A DNA stretch of 6,065 bases from JACCYQ01 sp036675565 (lineage in GTDB: Bacteria > Bacteroidota > Bacteroidia > Chitinophagales > Chitinophagaceae): contig JAKFER010000079.1 of the NCBI GenBank assembly GCA_036675565.1, positions 1-6,065 on the forward strand, read 5' to 3'. Position 1 is the first letter of the stretch; each line of letters begins with the position of its first letter. A program made the position numbers and the translations under genes. Below are positions 1 to 5,285 of this stretch, one piece after another. The notes beneath the pieces were generated by a model. The model was not told the DNA's origin. It saw nothing but the letters and a program-made list of their open reading frames with translations, and searched no databases.

Positions 1-522
1 ATGGCATATAGCCGGAAAACATTTCATGAAGTTGGGGGTTTCAGTGGTGTGGATAAAATTGCATCGGGTGATGATATGCTGCTGATGAATAAAATCTGGG
101 AAAAGGATAAACAAAAAATCCATTACCTGCTTTCAAAGGATGCCATTGTATCAACGCCACCAATGAAGACATGGAAAACTTTTTTTAACCAGCGAATCCG
201 ATGGGCAAGCAAAGCACCTTACTATAAAAATGGCTCTATCACTATCGTTATGCTGATCGTATATTTTTTCAACCTGCTTTTCCCCATACTTTTTTTTGCC
301 GGATTGTGGAATTATGAATATTGGTTATTGCTGGCAGGACTTTGGTTTGCAAAAACGATTATTGAATGGCCTTTTGTACATTCAGTAGCAAAATTTTATA
401 GAAAGCAAAACCTGATGAAATATTTTTTCTTTTTCCAGCCATTGCATATTGTGTATACTATTGCAGCTGGTTTTCTCGGGCAATTTGGAACCTATGAATG
501 GAAGGGAAGAAAAGTAAAATAA
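1..522 (+). CDS. Membrane glycosyltransferase family 2, C-terminal part (5' end outside window)
   Basis: This is the C-terminal 173 residues of a processive or membrane-anchored GT2 enzyme, which transfers a sugar from a nucleotide-sugar donor at the inner membrane. What is visible: the GGF segment at residues 12-14, the acidic GDD motif at 23-25 (inside ASGDD), and the QRIRW motif (QxxRW, acceptor or product binding) at 64-68. Hydrophobic stretches follow at about 80-102, 107-123 and 141-163, and the tail ends in a short basic segment. The GT2 donor-binding N-terminus (first DxD) is missing, so the ATG at base 1 is almost certainly an internal methionine; in relatives the sequence before GGF is an unbroken GT-A fold. 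The TAA stop (520-522) abuts the stop of the convergent polysaccharide ligase gene with no base between. A role in the neighbouring surface-polysaccharide pathway is inferred from position only; the sugar specificity cannot be read. Confidence 0.88.
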   Translation: MAYSRKTFHEVGGFSGVDKIASGDDMLLMNKIWEKDKQKIHYLLSKDAIVSTPPMKTWKTFFNQRIRWASKAPYYKNGSITIVMLIVYFFNLLFPILFFAGLWNYEYWLLLAGLWFAKTIIEWPFVHSVAKFYRKQNLMKYFFFFQPLHIVYTIAAGFLGQFGTYEWKGRKVK

Positions 523-1968
523 TTAAACATCACGCAAATCACTTTTTGACCCGTTCTTTAACTGTCGATCTGCAATGATCAGCAAAGCTATACAAGTAAA
601 AAACAAACTCCCGATTTTATCCGTCTCAATCAAATCACTCAAAAAGTTAAGGGTTATAATCATCACCATGATACTGCTTACAGTCATTACCATCTCTTTA
701 TAAAATGGATCACGTAACCGGTAAAATAGGTGCTGCGCATAATAAAATATGGCAGTCAGCAAAAGCAGAAAAAATATTAAACCCGGCCAACCCTGTTCAG
801 TGATCAGCAATAAAAAATAATTGTGTACGGTTGATTGCTCTTTATTATCACTTACCCAGGTTTTAAATGCCGGTATTGTATAGGGTTTATAATTACGGCT
901 GAAGGTTCCGGGCCCTACGCCAACCAAAGGATTTTCGGGAATCATTTTTACAGCAGCGATCCACCGGTTAAATCTTTCTGCAGTAGAAACATCTTTTAGC
1001 TGGTAGGTCGCCGTTATATGTTCCCTGAAATCCGTATGAAAAATGGTCGTTTTATAATCGTGTGCAAAACCAAGATACCGGTCATTTGTTTTTAGCCAAA
1101 AAACCGTCGCGAATGTTATGAAAACAAAAGCGACAAAGGCTTGCCACAATATTCTCCTTTTCAATAACAGGTAAGCAACCATTCCTGTTAGCAAAGCAAG
1201 CCAGGCACCCCTGGAAAATGCAAGGATCAGTGCTACCAATATCAGCAAAATGGCAACTGAAATCCATTTCTTATAACCAGATCCCGGTGATGCCAAACGG
1301 AACATAGCGACACCAACAGGTAAACTACAAACCAACATAGCTGAATAGTTTACATGATTTCTAAAAAAAGGCGTTACTGCGTCATTGATATGAATAAATA
1401 AAAAATCATTACTGGCATGCCTGGTCATTATGACTAAAGTAACAGCCAGTAAGGAACCAAATAAAACAAGCACCATTAATTTTATTTGTTTCTTGTTTTG
1501 TAATATCAACAGGGGGAACAATAGAAATGCAATAACATACCAGCTCTTTGCCAACATGTATTTCATGGAAATTATAAAATGGGTAGAAGCTGCGGCAGTA
1601 AAAATGATCCAAACAATATGTAAAGCAACCAGCCATATTAATGGATGATGCCATTCAACTGATTTTAATTTCCCATTAGTGTAACTGAGGAACGCTATAA
1701 ATAAAGCAGCAGCTAATAACATAAAAGGTTCATCCGGAAAATCAGTGGAAAAGGAATTGCCTGAACCAATTTCGGATGACCATGGCAGCAATACAATTAA
1801 TAAAAGATATATTAAAGAAAGAGATTGCCATCCATAATAAAACAGGATAAAAACAAATGGAATGGCCAGGTAAATATAATTTTCTGTAAAGGCAAAGATT
1901 ACCAGGAAGGGTAATAACAACAATACCATTCCAAGAATAAAAATATATGGGTTTTCTTTGGCCAGCAT
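523..1968 (-). CDS. O-antigen polymerase/ligase family membrane protein (Wzy/WaaL-like)
   Basis: A 481-residue polytopic inner-membrane protein of the Wzy_C (O-antigen ligase/polymerase) type. It has about ten or more hydrophobic segments spread over the whole length and a large polar loop at about 293-380 before the last membrane spans, the usual periplasmic catalytic loop of this family. Family-like motifs visible are FRNHVNYSAML at 202-212, SRGAWLAL at 252-259, ERFNRW at 331-336, GVGPGTF at 350-356 and VHNYFL with H382 at 381-386. Members either polymerise undecaprenyl-linked repeat units (Wzy) or ligate finished glycan to lipid or protein (WaaL, PglL); sequence alone does not separate these. 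It is the last gene of the operon, starting 5 bases after the Wzz-like gene. A GAAGG stretch inside the end of the upstream gene lies 17 bases before the ATG, too far for a normal Shine-Dalgarno, so translational coupling is likely. There is no terminator hairpin between its stop and the convergent glycosyltransferase gene. Confidence 0.88.
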   Translation of the reverse strand: MLAKENPYIFILGMVLLLLPFLVIFAFTENYIYLAIPFVFILFYYGWQSLSLIYLLLIVLLPWSSEIGSGNSFSTDFPDEPFMLLAAALFIAFLSYTNGKLKSVEWHHPLIWLVALHIVWIIFTAAASTHFIISMKYMLAKSWYVIAFLLFPLLILQNKKQIKLMVLVLFGSLLAVTLVIMTRHASNDFLFIHINDAVTPFFRNHVNYSAMLVCSLPVGVAMFRLASPGSGYKKWISVAILLILVALILAFSRGAWLALLTGMVAYLLLKRRILWQAFVAFVFITFATVFWLKTNDRYLGFAHDYKTTIFHTDFREHITATYQLKDVSTAERFNRWIAAVKMIPENPLVGVGPGTFSRNYKPYTIPAFKTWVSDNKEQSTVHNYFLLLITEQGWPGLIFFLLLLTAIFYYAQHLFYRLRDPFYKEMVMTVSSIMVMIITLNFLSDLIETDKIGSLFFTCIALLIIADRQLKNGSKSDLRDV

Positions 1969-1973
1969 ATATG

Positions 1974-2852
1974 CTATTTATTGATCCTTCTTTTTTCCAA
2001 TGCCAGAACCACGAGGAATGCAAATACAAAACTGCAAATGATAGTAGCCAAAATGGTAATGAAATAATCCGGCCGGTCGTGCTTAACCGGAACTGCTGCA
2101 TTCTCCACAACAACCAGTACTTCAGGTTCTGTCGATATGACCAGGTTATATTGATTCATTAATTTTTCATATTCCGAAAGTTGCTGAACCAGTGCATTGG
2201 TACGTACCAATTTAACAGTGGATGAATTGTAAAGCAATGAATCATTGGGTTTCAAACCGCTTCCACTTTCAAGTACAGATAATTCTTTTAATTTCTCCTG
2301 GTATGATCGTTCTATATTTTGAAGTATTCTTTTATTATTGACCAATTGAACCAGTTGATGCATTTTTTTCAATTCTTGCATAAATGCTACGGATAATTTA
2401 GCCGCCATGGCAGGTGACTGGTGCCAAACCTTCACTTTGAGTTCGCCATAATCACTTTTAATCACTCTTGTATCATCTTTCAATTGATCAATTGCTTTAT
2501 GCCGGGCGTTTTTTTTATCCGATAGCTCATAATTATTAACAAGATCAAATTGATCTACAATACTTGCGTATAAAGTGTCCAGTTTTGCCGTGCCCACAAC
2601 CTTGTCCAATACGTCTGGTGTACCTAAACCCGAATAAAGCGTTTGTAAATTTTCACCAAAGATCCCAGCCTTATCAGAAGCAAATTCAGAAGCCGGCAAT
2701 GCAGTAGTTACACCTAAATATTCTTTCGGCCTGATCAGTAATATCATTGCAACAACAGCTGTAAACAATACTACAACTAAAAGTATTTTTTTCCACCAAT
2801 GATTTAGCAGGTCAACAAGATCTGGTAATCGCGGTACATCTTTTTCTATCAT
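1974..2852 (-). CDS. Wzz-like polysaccharide chain-length determinant (polysaccharide co-polymerase)
   Basis: A 292-residue protein with the polysaccharide co-polymerase layout: a short cytoplasmic N-terminus containing LPDLVDLLNHWWKK (9-22), a first membrane helix at about 23-40, a long polar periplasmic region with charged helices likely to form coiled coils (about 150-240), and a second membrane helix at about 263-285 ending in a short basic tail. A proline-containing segment (PVKHDRP, 255-261) directly precedes the second helix, as is typical of Wzz proteins. Such proteins oligomerise in the inner membrane and set the length of glycans made by Wzy. No tyrosine-kinase (Walker A/B) domain is fused or encoded next door, so it resembles the Wzz (class 1) type rather than the Wzc (kinase) type. 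It sits 4 bases after the flippase stop and 5 bases before the ligase/polymerase start, so co-transcription is nearly certain. The extreme N-terminus supports the chosen ATG. No clear ribosome-binding site is seen. Confidence 0.87.
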   Translation of the reverse strand: MIEKDVPRLPDLVDLLNHWWKKILLVVVLFTAVVAMILLIRPKEYLGVTTALPASEFASDKAGIFGENLQTLYSGLGTPDVLDKVVGTAKLDTLYASIVDQFDLVNNYELSDKKNARHKAIDQLKDDTRVIKSDYGELKVKVWHQSPAMAAKLSVAFMQELKKMHQLVQLVNNKRILQNIERSYQEKLKELSVLESGSGLKPNDSLLYNSSTVKLVRTNALVQQLSEYEKLMNQYNLVISTEPEVLVVVENAAVPVKHDRPDYFITILATIICSFVFAFLVVLALEKRRINK

Positions 2853-2856
2853 GTAG

Positions 2857-4302
2857 CTAATTTACTGGGTATTTTAAAGAGATCAGCGAATTACGCCAAT
2901 CGGGGGTTTTTGAAAAAAGGACAATCAGTATCCCAGCAATCACACAACAAAATATCAACAGCCATTCATTTATTTGCCAATGCAACCCGATTTGCAATTC
3001 TGCGAGATAAATTAGGAAGGAAAAAATATATATTATCAGGGAACGTATATCAATTGACAAATCATATTTTCTGCTGACCACAACAGCAAGATATACTCCA
3101 CATAAATTCTGGCTGATGATAGCAGAAATTGCTGAACCTTTTGCGCCCATATGCGGAATCAATACCATGTTCAGTATTATATTGAGTACAACAGTAAAAA
3201 GAATGGTCATTACAAAATGACGAAGTTGCCCGGATGCAGTCAAAATCGTTCCATAAACCTGTATCAATGTATAACCACTCATAGACAATAATGTCCATTG
3301 TAAAACAACAGCACCATAAATTGGATCATGATTGTACAAAAGATTTTGTATCCAGGGTGCCAGTAAAATTCCAATGCAAATAACACCTGCCGTTAACATC
3401 ATTAAAAAATGCCTAACATTTAGTATTAATGCTGAAAAGTTCGGTTTCTCTGCAAATTTTTTGGCGATAAATGGTAACAAAAAAGCGATTATCAAATTAC
3501 CAGGCATCAGGAATGCATCCAGCAACCGGTAAGCAGCGGCATAAATTCCTGCCTCATAATTTCCATTTGGATGTAATCGTTCCAATAAAAATGCATCTAC
3601 CCGGTTATGAACCGACATCAGGAAAACAACCATAGCAAATGGGAAGGCAACTTTAAACAAGTTGCTGTTTAAATGTGCCCTGGTAATTGGAGAAAAAGAT
3701 AATTTCAAATAAAACAAGGCCATGATTGCAACCAGCATCGCTGCACAAAGCGATAACACCTGTATGATTAAGAATGAATAAAGTGTGATTGTACCGGCCA
3801 CAAACGGCAGATAAATAAAAGTACCGCAAACCAGTATCATTAATAATTTATCAAGTACTGATAACCAAGCATCTGTTTTAAATTTTTGCGTAGCTGTAAT
3901 GATGCTCCGTAAAAACAAATAGAATGAAGTAAGTACCTGGATCAATACAACCAGGGAAACAATCATCCAATCTGTAATACCGCTAACCCATGCCACTAAA
4001 AAAACAATAGCTGTATAAAGAATAGCAAAAATGATTTTTAAAATTCCATAACTGCTTGCCCGGTTAATATAAACTGCAGGCATAGCCGAAGCTGATCGAC
4101 TAAAGAAAATAGTAAAACCCCAATCGGTAAGAAAACTAAAAACAACAGCCAGGTTAAAGATGGAAAAATAATTTCCATAAGCATGGGTGCCAATAATATT
4201 CTGCAATTGCAGATCAATGGCAAATATCCATACCGGCTTTATCAACAGGTTTAGCAGGATCAGCAATCCCAGGGATGAATAAAACCGTGCAAAAGAATTC
4301 AT
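2857..4302 (-). CDS. Polysaccharide flippase of the MOP superfamily (Wzx-like)
   Basis: A 481-residue protein that is hydrophobic almost throughout, with about 12-14 predicted membrane helices, as in Wzx/RfbX flippases that move undecaprenyl-diphosphate-linked oligosaccharides to the periplasmic face. Visible signposts are the N-terminal amphipathic stretch before helix 1, the central RVDAFLL...AGIYAAAYRLLDA region (234-263), which is typical of this superfamily, and the TASGQLRHFVM segment followed by NIILNMVLIP and GAKGSAIS (355-394), the usual second-half signature. The substrate cannot be deduced. The ATG lies 13 bases after the stop of the Lrp-family gene, with no in-frame start upstream in that gap, and the downstream Wzz-like gene begins 4 bases after its stop. 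Grouping with Wzz-like and Wzy-like proteins supports a Wzy-dependent assembly role over a multidrug-efflux (MATE) role, which is the main alternative within the superfamily. Confidence 0.87.
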   Translation of the reverse strand: MNSFARFYSSLGLLILLNLLIKPVWIFAIDLQLQNIIGTHAYGNYFSIFNLAVVFSFLTDWGFTIFFSRSASAMPAVYINRASSYGILKIIFAILYTAIVFLVAWVSGITDWMIVSLVVLIQVLTSFYLFLRSIITATQKFKTDAWLSVLDKLLMILVCGTFIYLPFVAGTITLYSFLIIQVLSLCAAMLVAIMALFYLKLSFSPITRAHLNSNLFKVAFPFAMVVFLMSVHNRVDAFLLERLHPNGNYEAGIYAAAYRLLDAFLMPGNLIIAFLLPFIAKKFAEKPNFSALILNVRHFLMMLTAGVICIGILLAPWIQNLLYNHDPIYGAVVLQWTLLSMSGYTLIQVYGTILTASGQLRHFVMTILFTVVLNIILNMVLIPHMGAKGSAISAIISQNLCGVYLAVVVSRKYDLSIDIRSLIIYIFSFLIYLAELQIGLHWQINEWLLIFCCVIAGILIVLFSKTPDWRNSLISLKYPVN

Positions 4303-4315
4303 GTTAAAAACATGT

Positions 4316-4786
4316 TCATGATTGAAGCACTTTTACATTGCGGCTAAAACTTTCTTCAAGTGAAATAAAAGTTTCGGTTCTCTCAATCCCTTTTATTTTT
4401 TGCAATTGATCATGCAGCACGGTTCTTAATTGGGTAATGTCTTTACAAACAATTTCGGCAAACATGCTGTAATTCCCGGTTGTATAATTTAGCCTGACGA
4501 TTTCAGGTATCTTTTCCAACTCTTTAGCAACGGAGTCGTAAAGTGAACTTTTCTCCAGGTAAATCCCCAAAAATGCAATAACATCATATCCTAAATGTTT
4601 GAGGTCAACATTAAGTTTGGTACCTTTTACAATACCCGCTTCTTCCAGTTTTTTAATCCGTACATGAATGGTACCGCCAGAAACAAAAAGTTGTTTTCCT
4701 AAATCTGCATAAGAAATTCCGGCATTCTCCGACATTTGTTGAATAATCTGTAGATCTAATTTGTCCAGGTTTAATTTAACCGCCAT
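4316..4786 (-). CDS. Lrp/AsnC family transcriptional regulator
   Basis: A full-length 156-residue member of the Lrp/AsnC (feast/famine) family. The N-terminal winged helix-turn-helix begins with LDKLDLQIIQQM (7-18), the first HTH helix is about 25-33 and the recognition helix about 37-51 (GGTIHVRIKKLEEAG), followed by GIVKG. The C-terminal RAM (ligand-binding, oligomerising) domain spans about 67-148 and contains TTGNYSMFAEIVCKD (102-116), with the conserved glycine and acidic positions. These proteins form dimers to octamers, wrap DNA and respond to amino acids or similar small molecules; the ligand here is unknown. It is the first gene of the polysaccharide operon, only 13 bases from the flippase start. 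A promoter-like element is placed about 40 bases upstream of the ATG, and a perfect 10-base palindrome (CAAATATTTG, 4825-4834) overlaps it, a possible autoregulatory site. The divergent RNA gene shares this control region. Confidence 0.93.
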   Translation of the reverse strand: MAVKLNLDKLDLQIIQQMSENAGISYADLGKQLFVSGGTIHVRIKKLEEAGIVKGTKLNVDLKHLGYDVIAFLGIYLEKSSLYDSVAKELEKIPEIVRLNYTTGNYSMFAEIVCKDITQLRTVLHDQLQKIKGIERTETFISLEESFSRNVKVLQS

Positions 4787-4824
4787 TTTGAAAGATGTTT
4801 TTGAATTAATTCTAATGATTGAAG

Positions 4825-4856
4825 CAAATATTTGAATAATTTCTATAATTTCAAAA
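4825..4856 (-). promoter_or_regulatory. Putative Bacteroidota-type promoter for the lrp-wzx-wzz-wzy operon
   Basis: On the minus strand, TTTTG (4856-4852) is followed after 19 bases by AATATTTG (4832-4825). This matches the Bacteroidota -33 TTTG / -7 TAnnTTTG pattern except for the first base of the -7 box. Transcription would start near 4818, giving a leader of about 30 bases before the ATG at 4786. The -7 box lies within a perfect palindrome, CAAATATTTG, which could be an operator. The region is very AT-rich, so chance matches are possible. Confidence 0.5.
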
Positions 4857-4870
4857 TAAATATTAAATAA

Positions 4871-4903
4871 TTTGGAATGAAAGGCAGATTCTGTTTACAT
4901 TTG
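4871..4903 (+). promoter_or_regulatory. Putative Bacteroidota-type promoter for the tRNA-like RNA
   Basis: TTTG at 4871-4874 and TACATTTG at 4896-4903 (an exact TAnnTTTG) are separated by 21 bases, within the range seen for Bacteroidota primary sigma-factor promoters. The predicted start is near 4908-4912, about 35-40 bases before the cloverleaf. Together with the terminator at 5149-5177 it frames a single-gene transcript of roughly 265 nt. It is head-to-head with the lrp promoter: the two -33 boxes are about 15 bases apart. Confidence 0.6.
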
Positions 4904-4923
4904 TCTTATCAAAGTTATTTGAA

Positions 4924-4942
4924 CAGGGCATAAAAAACCCTG
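4924..4942 (+). other. Small hairpin in the 5' leader of the RNA transcript
   Basis: CAGGG (4924-4928) pairs perfectly with CCCTG (4938-4942) around a 9-base A-rich loop. It ends four bases before the acceptor stem of the tRNA-like RNA and lies downstream of the predicted transcription start. It would be removed with the leader if RNase P trims the 5' end. Five base pairs alone are weak evidence. Confidence 0.35.
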
Positions 4943-4946
4943 ATAC

Positions 4947-5118
4947 TGTGGGGTGATGAAACTTTTGGCAGACATGCCCTCTCGTCTCGGGGGTGGAGAT
5001 AACAGGACAAACGTAACATAGAGCCGATTCCGATGAAAGTCGGGACCGACCGGGGTTGACCACCGGGATTTGTGTTATAGCTAACTGCTCCGTGGAGGTT
5101 CGATCCCTCCCCCTACAG
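4947..5118 (+). ncRNA. tRNA-Leu-like (class II) RNA with a large structured insertion in the variable arm
   Basis: A full cloverleaf can be drawn by eye. The acceptor stem is TGTGGGG (4947-4953) with CCCTACA (5111-5117), one G-U pair, extendable to 8 bp by C4946-G5118. U8-G9 follow, then a 3-bp D-stem ATG/CAT (4956-4958/4973-4975) whose loop has GG at 4967-4968. The segment GGCAGACATG strongly resembles tRNA-Leu. The anticodon stem is CCCTC/GGGGG (4977-4981/4989-4993). The variable stem is GGAG/CTCC (4995-4998/5088-5091). The T-arm is GGAGG/CCTCC with canonical loop TTCGATC (5094-5110). The variable-arm tip holds about 89 extra nt (4999-5087): stem ATAACA/TGTTAT continuing as CAAA/TTTG past a GGA bulge, hairpin 5028-5045 (6 bp, loop TGAAAG), and hairpin 5050-5066 (6 bp with one bulge, loop TTGA). 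The anticodon loop TCGTCTC has C33 and U37 instead of U33 and a purine; read literally the anticodon is GTC. No CCA is encoded. The cloverleaf is well supported; the function is unknown. Alternatives are a degenerate tRNA-Leu or an intron-bearing tRNA. Confidence 0.72.
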
Positions 5119-5148
5119 CTCTTTTTTCTCATGCATTGTTTTGATAGG

Positions 5149-5177
5149 CCTGTAAGTTCATTCTTACAGGTTTTTTT
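5149..5177 (+). terminator. Intrinsic terminator of the tRNA-like RNA
   Basis: A perfect 8-bp stem CCTGTAAG/CTTACAGG (5149-5156 with 5163-5170), loop TTCATT, followed directly by seven T residues (5171-5177). It lies 30 bases after the end of the cloverleaf on the same strand, which supports + strand transcription of the RNA and an end near 5177. The reverse strand has no T-tract after the stem beyond the mirrored arm, so it is not an obvious terminator for the sulfatase. Confidence 0.85.
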
Positions 5178-5236
5178 GTTATAGATACTGCTCTGTGCCC
5201 CGATTTCTCTTTTTTCTCATGCATTGTTTTGATAAG

Positions 5237-5266
5237 CCTTTAAGTTCATTCTTACAGGTTTTTTTT
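5237..5266 (+). terminator. Second, decayed copy of the terminator
   Basis: CCTTTAAG/CTTACAGG (5237-5244 with 5251-5258) with the same TTCATT loop and eight T residues (5259-5266). It is the duplicate of the upstream terminator; the change at 5240 creates one internal mismatch (T against C5255). It may still act as a back-up stop that keeps + strand transcription from running antisense into the sulfatase gene. Confidence 0.6.
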
Positions 5267-5285
5267 GTTTGATGATAACAGATGA

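Larger units (their letters stand above)
5074..5266 (+). repeat. Tandem duplication of the RNA gene's 3' part plus terminator; second copy degraded
   Basis: Unit 1 (5074-5177) begins at GTTATAG in the variable-arm insertion and ends at the terminator T-tract. Unit 2 (5178-5266) starts at the very next base, again with GTTATAG. The first 20 or so bases align with two substitutions and one missing base. The tails 5119-5170 and 5207-5258 match at 50 of 52 positions (changes at 5235 and 5240). Between these, unit 2 keeps only 9 bases (5198-5206) where unit 1 has 24, so the T-arm and acceptor 3' strand are lost. This is a direct tandem duplication followed by decay. No transposase, target-site duplication or integrase is visible, so slippage or unequal recombination is the simplest origin. 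Unit 2 cannot complete a cloverleaf. Confidence 0.88.

Noticed and set aside
1082..2162. Several 60-120 residue frames on both strands within the ligase and Wzz genes
   Set aside because: They are shadow frames overlapping strongly supported membrane-protein genes and show no domain features of their own.
4954..4962. Hammerhead ribozyme core (TGATGAAAC)
   Set aside because: There is no stem II between the two core halves and no cleavage-site strand placed to form stems I and III.
5020..5068. Resemblance to riboswitch or RNase P motifs (GATGAAAGTC near P4-like GAGGAAAGTC; cobalamin or c-di-GMP-like words)
   Set aside because: Only short word matches; the partner strands and the other conserved elements of those RNAs are absent, and the bases are better used in the hairpins 5028-5045 and 5050-5066.
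4947..5118. Reading the RNA as tmRNA (ssrA)
   Set aside because: The ends form a T-arm and acceptor stem, but the RNA is far too short, has a D-stem and an anticodon arm, and has no tag frame ending in an ALAA-like peptide or chain of pseudoknots.
4863..5132. 89-residue open frame on the minus strand
   Set aside because: It is antisense to the structured RNA, has low-complexity polar content without family features, and is explained by the stem sequences of the RNA; no promoter or start signal supports it.
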